A program made the translations under genes and the position numbers. A DNA stretch of 21,329 bases from Verrucomicrobiales bacterium (GTDB taxonomy: Bacteria > Verrucomicrobiota > Verrucomicrobiia > Limisphaerales > SXQI01), in assembly GCA_005793025.1 (NCBI GenBank), contig SXQI01000132.1, positions 1 through 21,329 on the forward strand, written 5' to 3'. Positions 1 to 6,798 of this stretch are shown in pieces. How positions within the stretch are numbered: position 1 is the stretch's first letter; each line of letters starts with the position of its first letter. The notes beneath the pieces are model-generated. The model saw nothing but the letters and a program-made list of their open reading frames with translations, made no database searches and was not told the origin of the DNA.

Positions 1-126
1 CAGAGTATCCAACATCCGGTTTGCGAACTCAGGCGGCGTAAACACCTCGTCGTTGGAGAGATTCGCGATGCACGTCAATACATCAGGGTTCCTCCCTCGC
101 AAGGAAAAGCCGACTTGGTTGCTCAT
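1..126 (-). CDS. Partial N-terminus of an Eco57I-like DNA methyltransferase / restriction protein
   Basis: This is a partial gene read leftwards; it starts with ATG at 126 and runs off the left edge after 42 codons. The peptide begins MSNQVGFSLRGRNPDVL and contains NLSNDEVFTPPEFANRMLD. The block EVFTP followed by six residues and MLD is also present at the N-terminus of the methyltransferase at 1729-1067, so the two look like members of one N6-adenine methylase superfamily. From memory, proteins with this opening are large type II-like enzymes that carry both methylase and endonuclease parts (Eco57I-like); the catalytic motifs would lie outside the window. It probably belonged to one operon with the 1729-1067 gene, now separated by a transposase fragment. 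Whether it is intact cannot be seen. Confidence 0.7.
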   Translation of the reverse strand, partial: MSNQVGFSLRGRNPDVLTCIANLSNDEVFTPPEFANRMLDTL

Positions 127-181
127 GTCGTCCAATCTAGCCACTCCATTTCTTGTGTCTAGCAGCATTGAACACCGGATA

Positions 182-240
182 GGCCGCCCTTTCAGGGCTT
201 TATGATTTGTTTGCGGATGAATACCTAGGGCGTTGCCCCA
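182..240. repeat. Short palindromic intergenic repeat-like element
   Basis: The non-coding gap 127-246 holds two small hairpins: GCCCT/AGGGC with loop TTC at 186-198, and GGGC/GCCC with loop GTT at 228-238. They are spaced as in dispersed intergenic repeats I remember from planctomycete and verrucomicrobial genomes, in which GC hairpins flank a stretch close to GATGAATACC. Only one unit lies in this window, so repetition itself is not shown. It abuts the 3' end of the transposase fragment and may also be a relic of that insertion. Confidence 0.35.
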
Positions 241-246
241 TATGCG

Positions 247-864
247 CTAACTTGTTTTAAATTTTTCCTCCTGCGATCGACGTTTCCTAGGCGGCTCCCG
301 CAAGGCAACGGCCAGACGGGGCCAGTTTTCCATCGTTTCCCGCAAAGAAAGTCTCGGCAGGATTGTCCGGGTGACTTGTCGGAAGACGAAGGCAAATTCC
401 CGCCAAGGGCTAGGCGACCTGCGGCCCGGTGGGACATTCGTAGCCCCAGGGGGAAAAGCGCGGGCCTGCCGGATGAGCTTCTCGGTCAGCAACGCCACCA
501 GCAATTTTCCGTAAAGCCACGCTTGGGCACTTTCCGGGTCGTGTTTGGGCACATGACCCAGCTGGGCGATTTGCTTAAAGCGTTTGAAGACCAGTTCGAT
601 CTGCCAGCGGAAGCGATACCCCTCCAGAACTGCGGCGGCGGGGAATGTCTGTTCCGGGAAAGTGGTCAGTGCCATAATGTATTCTGCGTAAACGAGCGTG
701 GATGGCTGCAGCTTCGACCCATTCTTGCTGGCCTTGCGCCGCAGCCGCTTCTGGGCTAGTGCGATGGCGGTTTTGCTTTTGCGGATGACACAAAGTCGGG
801 CCGCGACCGGCTCACCCCGCTCGTATGGAATCAGGACGTTCCAAACCGCAGCTTGGCCGATCTC
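247..864 (-). pseudogene. IS4-type transposase, C-terminal fragment (insertion sequence remnant)
   Basis: An open frame on the minus strand runs from just after a TAG (865-867) to a stop at 247-249, giving about 205 residues with no start of its own at the 5' edge; the first in-frame ATG is at 675. It contains YRFRWQIELVFKRFK, which fits exactly the IS4-family Y-(2)-R-(3)-E-(6)-K signature carrying the last catalytic acidic residue of the DDE triad. The first two aspartates and the N-terminal domain are missing, so the protein cannot be active. Two stops (TAA, then TAG) separate it from the small ORF upstream. No second IS end or target duplication was recognised. It sits between two R-M genes and is probably what broke up that operon. 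Confidence 0.85.
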
Positions 865-879
865 CTAGTGCAGTGTCTC

Positions 880-1092
880 TTATTTGTCTTTATTAATTTG
901 TTGGCTCCGTGCCAGTGCTTCCCGGGCGCGGCGGATTTTCTCCAGAATCGCGGCTCCCTCGGCCCGCCACTGGTATCGCTGCGGCCTGAGATTCCGCTCG
1001 GCAAATTGGCTTTCCTCGCCGGACGAATCATTTGACTCATTAAATGATGGCCATCGAAATGCACCGTCATGGGCGTAATCCTTCCTGATCAT
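880..1092 (-). CDS. Small ORF, possible displaced C-terminus of the adjacent methyltransferase
   Basis: This 70-residue ORF starts MIRKDYAHDGAFRWPSF and has a charged helical tail rich in Arg, Ala and Glu. Its ATG lies inside the end of the methyltransferase gene, in another frame, with a good Shine-Dalgarno (AGGAAGG about six bases upstream); the genes overlap by 26 bases. Composition and the motif AERNLRPQRYQW look like real protein rather than antisense noise. Two readings are possible: a genuine translationally coupled small gene, or the original C-terminus of the methyltransferase pushed out of frame by an indel near 1067-1092. I lean to the second because the upstream protein ends abruptly. 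Its last residues (INKDK) may come from sequence brought in by the IS fragment. Confidence 0.45.
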   Translation of the reverse strand: MIRKDYAHDGAFRWPSFNESNDSSGEESQFAERNLRPQRYQWRAEGAAILEKIRRAREALARSQQINKDK

Positions 1093-1729
1093 TGCCCACC
1101 TTCCTCGCTGTCGCCATTTCTTCCACAGTCATCGGTGGAAACGTTTGGATGGGTGTAAATATTTCATGTTTCCCGAGGTGCGCAAAAAGCGAACCCTCTT
1201 CGCTGAAGGCGGAACTTTGCGTCAACGTATCAAAGCGAAAATCGCGCCGCTGAAATTGTCCTTTCCCCAGATAACCCCACTCGGCGAAAATAATGGGCGA
1301 ACCGGTCATTGTCCGCATTTTCAATGCGTCGCCATGGATGAGATTTACCGACAAAACATGGGATGCCGCCCAATAAACATCGTCTGCCCTGTCGCTACCA
1401 AGGTAACTCGTCAGAATTTCCAGCAAGTTCTGTCGGCACTCTTGGATGTTATCCGGCAAAAGCTCAATGCCATAGATGCACATCAAACTGAGGAGGGCAT
1501 AATGCCGTTTTTCAAAATCAGATTTGCCAAACTTAATCTCTACTGCCGCGAGTTTGCGCTGAAGAATCCGCACAAGGAAGTTCCCGCTCCCACAGGCTGG
1601 CTCCAAGAAGCGTGAATCAATCCGCTCACTCTCGCCTTTCACGAGATCCAGCATTGCCTCGACCATCCACGCAGGGGTGAACACCTCTCCGTGATCAGCG
1701 ATCCGTTGTTTGGACTTCACCAAGCTCAT
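1067..1729 (-). CDS. N6-adenine DNA methyltransferase (SAM-binding domain), R-M associated
   Basis: This 220-residue protein starts with ATG at 1729, preceded by AGAGGTG. A GTG at 1855 would add 42 residues, but the family-like opening MSLVKSKQRIADHGEVFTPA argues for the ATG. Visible motifs are GEVFTPAWMV (residues 14-23, shared with the partial gene at 126-1), the SAM-binding motif I EPACGSGNF (43-51) and YGIELLPDNI (86-95, acidic motif II). The expected place for the catalytic (N/D)PP(Y/F) motif IV reads GSPIIFAEW (143-151), so no canonical target-adenine motif is present. It may be a SAM-binding partner of the other methylase, or a truncated enzyme. It ends overlapping the small ORF at 1092-880. 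Its role would be self-DNA protection in a restriction system; activity is doubtful. Confidence 0.75.
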   Translation of the reverse strand: MSLVKSKQRIADHGEVFTPAWMVEAMLDLVKGESERIDSRFLEPACGSGNFLVRILQRKLAAVEIKFGKSDFEKRHYALLSLMCIYGIELLPDNIQECRQNLLEILTSYLGSDRADDVYWAASHVLSVNLIHGDALKMRTMTGSPIIFAEWGYLGKGQFQRRDFRFDTLTQSSAFSEEGSLFAHLGKHEIFTPIQTFPPMTVEEMATARKVGNDQEGLRP

Positions 1730-1955
1730 GAGCACCTCTAGACGCGGTTGTAGTGACTCCTTGTCCCACCCTTCGCATCCATTTAACACCCACAGATTAA
1801 ATCCCCCCGGCGTCGGCTGCACGACAAATCCATTCTGCTTAAAAACAGTTCCCACCGGAGGAATCCATTTCCAATTCCAAAACTCCTTGCAAGGCTTCTT
1901 GCCTGTGGATTAACTCGATCAAAGTTCCGGACGAAATCCCCGTGGTGAACCAATT
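1730..1955. other. Divergent intergenic region with an unexplained minus-strand open stretch
   Basis: This gap lies between the leftward methyltransferase and the rightward UDP-glucuronate decarboxylase. On the minus strand the methyltransferase frame stays open back to a TAA near 1910, encoding a peptide with protein-like composition (FWNWKWIPPVG, then VVQPTPGGFNLWVLNGC). I do not recognise it. It could be the tail of a lost gene fused in frame, an N-terminal extension used from the GTG at 1855, or chance. A weak promoter-like pair for the decarboxylase on the plus strand (TTGCAA, 17 bases, TTAACT; about 1887-1915) is too poor to call. Confidence 0.3.
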
Positions 1956-2948
1956 ATGCTGACGCAATCTAACTCGAATTCGACGCCGAAGATCATTTCC
2001 CTCATTACAGGCGGAGCGGGCTTTCTTGGCTCGCATCTCACTGATTACCTCTTGGCAAAGGGGCATTCCGTTATCGCGATCGACAACCTTGTCACCGGCT
2101 CGACAGCCAACATCTCGCATCTCGTTGGCAATCCCAATTTCAAGTTCATCAAACAAGACATCACTGAATTCATTTACCTCGATGGCCCCGTGGATTTTGT
2201 TTGGCATTTCGCCTCACCTGCAAGTCCGATCGATTATCTAGAATTGCCGATCCAGACGTTGAAAGTTGGATCTCTCGGGACGCACAAGGCTCTAGGTCTG
2301 GCTAAACATAAGAAGGCTCGGATTCTCATGGCGTCGACCTCTGAGATTTACGGGGATCCATTGGTCCATCCACAACCCGAGAGTTACTGGGGGAATGTGA
2401 ACACCATCGGGCCTCGAGGTTGCTACGACGAGGCCAAGCGGTTCGCAGAAGCTCTCGTCATGGCCTACCATCGCGAGCATCAGGTAGACACGCGAATCGT
2501 CCGCATATTCAATACTTACGGCCCGAGGATGCGACTAAATGACGGTCGAGTCGTCCCATCCTTCATCGGCTCAGCCCTTCAGGATCAACCCGTGACGGTG
2601 TATGGCGACGGGTCACAGACTCGCAGCTTTTGCTATGTCTCCGATCTGATTGAGGGCATTTACCGACTCATGATGAGCAATACGCATTTGCCCGTAAACA
2701 TTGGTAACCCCCGAGAAATCTCCATGCTCGGTTTCGCTAACGCCATCATCAAGGCCATTGGATCTAAGAGTTCCATTGTTTACACACCGCTCCCCAAGGA
2801 TGACCCGAAATTGCGTCAACCCGACATCACTCTTGCCCGTCAGTTATTGAATTGGGAACCCAAGATCAGCCTCGAGGAAGGGATGGAACGCACCATTGCT
2901 TTCTTCAAAAACCTAGTAGAAAAGGGTGCCGAAATCCCTAAAACTTAA
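1956..2948 (+). CDS. uxs: UDP-glucuronate decarboxylase (UDP-xylose synthase), SDR family
   Basis: This 330-residue extended short-chain dehydrogenase/reductase converts UDP-glucuronate to UDP-xylose in the cytoplasm with bound NAD+, supplying xylose for surface polysaccharide. The NAD-binding GGAGFLGS is at residues 19-26, the acidic residue ending strand 2 is in AIDNLVTGS (41-49), the active-site serine region is ASTSEIYGDP (126-135), and the catalytic YxxxK is Tyr157/Lys161 in GCYDEAKR. The substrate-side blocks RIFNTYGPRM, GRVVPSFI, YGDGSQTRSFCYV and NIGNP are typical of the decarboxylase branch, and length is normal for the bacterial enzyme. dTDP-glucose dehydratase is the nearest alternative but fits these blocks less well. 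It is followed by 140 non-coding bases before the pilus-like cluster, so co-transcription is uncertain. Confidence 0.9.
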   Translation: MLTQSNSNSTPKIISLITGGAGFLGSHLTDYLLAKGHSVIAIDNLVTGSTANISHLVGNPNFKFIKQDITEFIYLDGPVDFVWHFASPASPIDYLELPIQTLKVGSLGTHKALGLAKHKKARILMASTSEIYGDPLVHPQPESYWGNVNTIGPRGCYDEAKRFAEALVMAYHREHQVDTRIVRIFNTYGPRMRLNDGRVVPSFIGSALQDQPVTVYGDGSQTRSFCYVSDLIEGIYRLMMSNTHLPVNIGNPREISMLGFANAIIKAIGSKSSIVYTPLPKDDPKLRQPDITLARQLLNWEPKISLEEGMERTIAFFKNLVEKGAEIPKT

Positions 2949-3042
2949 CACGATCACTTTTTTTGGATTTTTGTGTTTGACCCTCAGCCGGATATTCTTA
3001 CAGTCTGCACCCGAGTTTCTCAGCGAAGTTGTCACGGGGTTT

Positions 3043-3065
3043 GTTCCCTGTGGGAACGTTTTGTT
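3043..3065 (+). terminator. Small hairpin plus T-rich run upstream of pilM
   Basis: In the gap before the PilM-like gene, a perfect six-base stem GTTCCC/GGGAAC with a TGT loop (3043-3057) is followed by GTTTTGTT. This is a minimal intrinsic-terminator or attenuator shape and sits 31 bases before the pilM ATG. A T-run just after the uxs stop (about 2958-2964) has no stem. The stem is short, so the call is weak. Confidence 0.25.
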
Positions 3066-3088
3066 CTCGGAAGCTGTCAAACTGATAA

Positions 3089-5011
3089 ATGATCAACAAT
3101 AAGTCATTTCTGAGCCTCGAATTCGGGGCAGGCAGTGTTAAGGTCGCCGAATTCGAATCCAACGAATCCGGCTCGCTGACGTTGAAGCAGTACGGGATCA
3201 AACCTCTCGGGATTGAGGGTTCACAGGACGCCAAGCGCGAGACAGTACTCCAGAAGGCTTTACAGGAGCTTCTTTCCCAAAATCAGTTCAAAGCAAAGCT
3301 GGCAAACGTCTGCGCCCCTGGCTTTCACGTTTTCTCCAAGTTCGTCAAACTACCGCCGGTTGATAGCTCGAAGGTCACTCAAATCATCCAGTATGAGGCG
3401 CAACAGAATGTGCCGTATCCTTTGGAAGAAGCCGTCTGGGACTACCAGATCATGGGGAACACCCCCACCGGCGAACTTGAGGTATTCTTAGTGGCGATGA
3501 AAACCGAAATGGTCGAAGGACTTTTTCGGGTCGCTGGCACGAGCAATCTCAAGATTCAGTTGGTGGACGTCAGCCCGGCCGCCTTGTGCAATTCCTTCCG
3601 TTTTAATTACGGTGACTTGGATGGTTGCACCATGCTGCTGGATATCGGCGCGAAAACCTCGAACATCCTCTTTTTCGAAAAGGGAAAAGTTTTCACTCGA
3701 AGCATCAATATCGGCGCGAATTCCATCACTCAGGATTTCGCAGCGGAATCCAAGTTATCGTTCGCAAAGGCCGAAGAAGCCAAAATTTCCAAAGGTTCCG
3801 TGAGCCTCGGCGGTGCCTACGCAGAGCCTGAAGACCCGCAGGAAGCCGCTATCTCGAAGATCGCCCGTCAGGTTCTGACCCGGCTGCACATCCAAGTCAA
3901 CCAGACCATCCAAGCCTATCGCTCGCAACATGGTGGATCAGCACCAGTCCGAGTGTTTTTGGCAGGGGGCGGATCCGTCCTTCCCTATTCCAAAGAGTTT
4001 TTTACAGAAAAACTCAGTATCGAGGTCGATTACTTCAATCCGTTCCGCAATCTTCAATTCGATCCCTCGATTGACCTTGCAGAGCTCGCCAAAGTGGCCC
4101 ACTCGTTCGGGGAAGTCGTCGGACTTGGGCTCAGGAACTTGGCTCAGTGCCCCATCGAACTCAACCTCGTCCCCAAGAGCATCAAGCAAAAACTGGTTTT
4201 TGATCAAAAGAAACCTTACTTTGTCGCATCGATCCTCAGCCTTGTGCTGGTTGTCTTTGTTTTCGGGTTGTTTTTCAGTAAAACGGCGTCCCTACAGCAG
4301 GCTTCTCTGGACGATCTAAACACCCAAATTGCTCCCGCGAAACAACGATCTGAAGAGCTCGACAAGCAGTTGGCCAAAATGCGTCAAACCAAAGGTGCGG
4401 TCGATCAATACGCCGCCTATTTGAAAGACCGCTTCTTTTGGGCCGATGCACTCGTCGAAATGCGTAAACTCCTCGTTCAATCAGAGGATACCATGGCACG
4501 TCCGGATGTCGGGGTTTGGATCGAAACCTTCGGAACCGTCGCAGCCGATGACATCGAGGAGGAAGAGACCCCTCAGATGGGCGGCATGAACAGTTCGATG
4601 ATGTTCTACCTAAGCAACCCTGAACTAGCCCGCCGCTATTTCCCGCATCTCTTCAAAGGGGCAGCAGGCGGTCCCGGTGGCCCTGGCGGTGGTAATAGTG
4701 GAAATTCGGATAGTCCCGGTGGGATGAGTCCGCCTCCAATCGCAGCCGCTCCCACTCCAAAAGCACCCGCCAACAGCAATACCAACTTGGTGACCATCGA
4801 CATTAAATTCCGCGCAGTTAATCTCAATCGCAACGGCGAGTTTGCGGCGAACAACAAGCTCGCCTACGCTGTGGAGAAGGAGTTCAAACAAAGCTCGTTT
4901 TTTGACTCAGATGGCACGAAACTTGCCGGCGAATTAGAATCCGTTGATGCAACAGCGCAGACCTTCACATTCGGAATGCGGTTGAAATTACGCAACCCGA
5001 TGAAGATGTAA
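3089..5011 (+). CDS. pilM: PilM-like actin-fold protein with transmembrane anchor and PilN-like tail (Amuc_1101-type)
   Basis: A 640-residue protein. Residues 1 to about 365 match the PilM actin-like ATPase fold: SLEFGAGSVKVAEF at the start (phosphate 1-like), LPPVDSSKVTQIIQYEAQQN (PilM-specific 1C region), LDIGAKTSNILFF (second phosphate loop) and VFLAGGGSVLPYSKEFF (adenosine region). A single membrane segment follows (about 374-398), then a coiled coil (LNTQIAPAKQRSEELDKQL), a Gly/Pro-rich disordered stretch (about 525-565) and a beta-type C-terminal domain. The part after the membrane segment resembles PilN, so this looks like a natural PilM-PilN fusion. Cytoplasmic PilM normally docks on PilN's tail to carry the assembly signal across the inner membrane; here both would be one chain. 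It opens the pilus-like cluster, with one base between its stop and the next ATG. No clear Shine-Dalgarno is seen. Confidence 0.85.
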   Translation: MINNKSFLSLEFGAGSVKVAEFESNESGSLTLKQYGIKPLGIEGSQDAKRETVLQKALQELLSQNQFKAKLANVCAPGFHVFSKFVKLPPVDSSKVTQIIQYEAQQNVPYPLEEAVWDYQIMGNTPTGELEVFLVAMKTEMVEGLFRVAGTSNLKIQLVDVSPAALCNSFRFNYGDLDGCTMLLDIGAKTSNILFFEKGKVFTRSINIGANSITQDFAAESKLSFAKAEEAKISKGSVSLGGAYAEPEDPQEAAISKIARQVLTRLHIQVNQTIQAYRSQHGGSAPVRVFLAGGGSVLPYSKEFFTEKLSIEVDYFNPFRNLQFDPSIDLAELAKVAHSFGEVVGLGLRNLAQCPIELNLVPKSIKQKLVFDQKKPYFVASILSLVLVVFVFGLFFSKTASLQQASLDDLNTQIAPAKQRSEELDKQLAKMRQTKGAVDQYAAYLKDRFFWADALVEMRKLLVQSEDTMARPDVGVWIETFGTVAADDIEEEETPQMGGMNSSMMFYLSNPELARRYFPHLFKGAAGGPGGPGGGNSGNSDSPGGMSPPPIAAAPTPKAPANSNTNLVTIDIKFRAVNLNRNGEFAANNKLAYAVEKEFKQSSFFDSDGTKLAGELESVDATAQTFTFGMRLKLRNPMKM

Positions 5012-5012
5012 T

Positions 5013-5963
5013 ATGCCTTGGATTAAGAAAAATCTCTGGTTCGTGGTGATCTGTGGGGCCGGTTTTGGCCTCTTAGGTCTGGCTGGTTTCTTTGTTTACA
5101 GCCAATACAATAAGGATGGCGCAGTTGCTGTTGAGCTAGCCGATGCCACTGAACAGTTTAAGGCTCTCAACAGCAAGAAAGAGCTCCCGGGCGACCAAAA
5201 GAACAATAACATCGAGGCCGCCAAGAAGGAGAACATTCGGTTATCGGATTTTTCAACCCGAGTCACCTCGTATCTCGCGCCGGCAAATGTGCCGACCAAC
5301 CTGAACAACCTGAATTTTAGTGTCAGGTTGAACGAGTCCATCAGCCGCATGCGTTTAGAAGCAGGGAGGATCAACGTGGTTCTCCCCACAACACCTAAAA
5401 CCAACGATTATTGGTTCACCTTTGCCTCACAAAAATCGGCCGTCGAATACAAGGGAATCGAGAACATGGCTGCGCAACTCTATGACATTGAAGGGATTGT
5501 GAAGATTCTATTCGATGCACGGGTTCATTCGATCGCACAGCTCAAACGACCACCCGCAACGCCAGACGAACCGAACAACGGCGATTTCCTGACACGAAAT
5601 GCTAAAACCAACGACTCCGCTATCGTTACCCCTTACGAAGTGACATTTACCGGGTTTAGCTCCGAACTTGCCCGCGTGATGCAAGGTTTGGCGAATGCAA
5701 CCAACTGTTTTGTGGTTCGGACCTTGGGAGTTGCCCAAGCTCCAGCTCCCGCCGCCGGGAAATCGGCTGCAGTTGTCGCACCAGCACCCATGATGATGAA
5801 TCAGTATGGTGGCGGACGTTACGGAGATCGTTATGGCGGAATGATGCCGCAAATGGCGACCGCCCCAAAAGCGAAAGCACCTAATGCGCTCCTTGATGAG
5901 AGCAAACTTCGTATCACCCTTCAACTCGACTCCGTGCGGATGCAAGCTGCGGCAAAAAAGTGA
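5013..5963 (+). CDS. Amuc_1100-like pilus-associated membrane protein (PilO-like position)
   Basis: This 316-residue protein has a short cytoplasmic N-terminus, one membrane helix (about 8-29, LWFVVICGAGFGLLGLAGFF), a helical region (about 35-110), an alpha/beta body and a C-terminal Ala/Pro/Met/Gly-rich tract (about 245-290, with PAPMMMNQYGGGRYG) before a final beta strand. Size and layout match Amuc_1100 of Akkermansia (about 317 residues, N-terminal membrane helix, coiled coil, Pro/Ala-rich tail), and the position between the PilM-like and Amuc_1099-like genes is the same. By position it would take the place of PilO in the inner-membrane/periplasmic alignment complex; Amuc_1100 itself is known as a surface-detected protein that signals through host TLR2. 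The family assignment rests on architecture and synteny more than on residue identity. It is tightly linked to both neighbours, with one base on the 5' side and six on the 3' side. Confidence 0.75.
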   Translation: MPWIKKNLWFVVICGAGFGLLGLAGFFVYSQYNKDGAVAVELADATEQFKALNSKKELPGDQKNNNIEAAKKENIRLSDFSTRVTSYLAPANVPTNLNNLNFSVRLNESISRMRLEAGRINVVLPTTPKTNDYWFTFASQKSAVEYKGIENMAAQLYDIEGIVKILFDARVHSIAQLKRPPATPDEPNNGDFLTRNAKTNDSAIVTPYEVTFTGFSSELARVMQGLANATNCFVVRTLGVAQAPAPAAGKSAAVVAPAPMMMNQYGGGRYGDRYGGMMPQMATAPKAKAPNALLDESKLRITLQLDSVRMQAAAKK

Positions 5964-5969
5964 GTTTTA

Positions 5970-6773
5970 ATGGATTTTCTTAAGAAACATTACGAGAAAT
6001 TGATTCTTACAGTGGTCTTGCTGCTCTTGGCAGCCGGAGCTGTGATGATGCCCATCCTTGCTTCCAGCCAACGTGCAGCAGAGGAACAGCGAATTTCGGA
6101 ATTGACTCGTCCCAAAGTCAAGCCGTTGACGCTAGAGGATTTAACCACCAATGAGATGACGCTCGACCGAGTGCAAAAACCGGTTCAATTTGAATTGGCA
6201 GGTTCGCACAACCTTTTTAATCCGGTCAAGTGGGTCCAGAAATCAGACGGAACCTTCATTAAGGTCAAGACAGGAAACGAGCTTGGACTTGGTGCCATGC
6301 GAGTGACTGCAATCAATCCTTTGTCTCTCACCGTTTCTTTCGACGAAGTGACGGGCACCGGTGACAATCTTAAATACACCATTACCGTAATCCGCGAAAC
6401 CCTTCCCCCGGCCAACAGAAAAAGCACACGCCAAGTGGAACATAAAGCGGACAATTCAGTGTTCGCCATCAAAAAAGTTGAAGGCCCAGCCGCAGAACCC
6501 ACTTCCATCACGCTGGAGCTCAAGGGAGATCGAGATCCGATTGTTGTCACCCGAGCAAAATCATACTCCCGCGTGATCGGTTACTCTGCGGATTTGCGAT
6601 ATGATCCAGAGAACATGACAAGGACCGGAGTCAAAGTTAAAGATCAAATTCTCCTAGGCGGTGCTGGCGGGGAAGTTTACAATATCATTGCCATTGAACA
6701 AGGTGAGGTTGTATTTTCGGCCAAATCGAATCAGAAACAGACGCCCGTAAAGCTGAGTGCCGCAATCAAATAA
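5970..6773 (+). CDS. Amuc_1099-like pilus system membrane protein (PilP-like position)
   Basis: This 267-residue protein has an N-terminal membrane helix (about 10-32, LILTVVLLLLAAGAVMMPIL) and a periplasmic beta-rich body. A repeated pattern of short beta modules is visible: FNPVKWVQKSDGTFIKV, then MRVTAINPLSLTVSF, and GAGGEVYNIIAIEQGEVVFS near the end. The last block has the look of a PilP/GspC-type homology domain, the class of domain that contacts the secretin N-domains. Order and size fit Amuc_1099, which sits next to the secretin in Akkermansia. It begins six bases after the previous stop and is followed by the secretin with a 25-base gap. The role in the complex is inferred from position. 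Confidence 0.7.
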   Translation: MDFLKKHYEKLILTVVLLLLAAGAVMMPILASSQRAAEEQRISELTRPKVKPLTLEDLTTNEMTLDRVQKPVQFELAGSHNLFNPVKWVQKSDGTFIKVKTGNELGLGAMRVTAINPLSLTVSFDEVTGTGDNLKYTITVIRETLPPANRKSTRQVEHKADNSVFAIKKVEGPAAEPTSITLELKGDRDPIVVTRAKSYSRVIGYSADLRYDPENMTRTGVKVKDQILLGGAGGEVYNIIAIEQGEVVFSAKSNQKQTPVKLSAAIK

Positions 6774-6798
6774 GAGTGACTGTCGAATAATTGAAGCC

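Noticed and set aside
1145..1615. 156-residue plus-strand ORF
   Set aside because: It is antisense to the methyltransferase, which has clear motifs; the plus-strand product has no recognisable domain.
2985..3000. Promoter before pilM (TTGACC and TATTCT)
   Set aside because: The two boxes are only ten bases apart; the alternative TTGTGT box with 16-base spacing is too weak to call.
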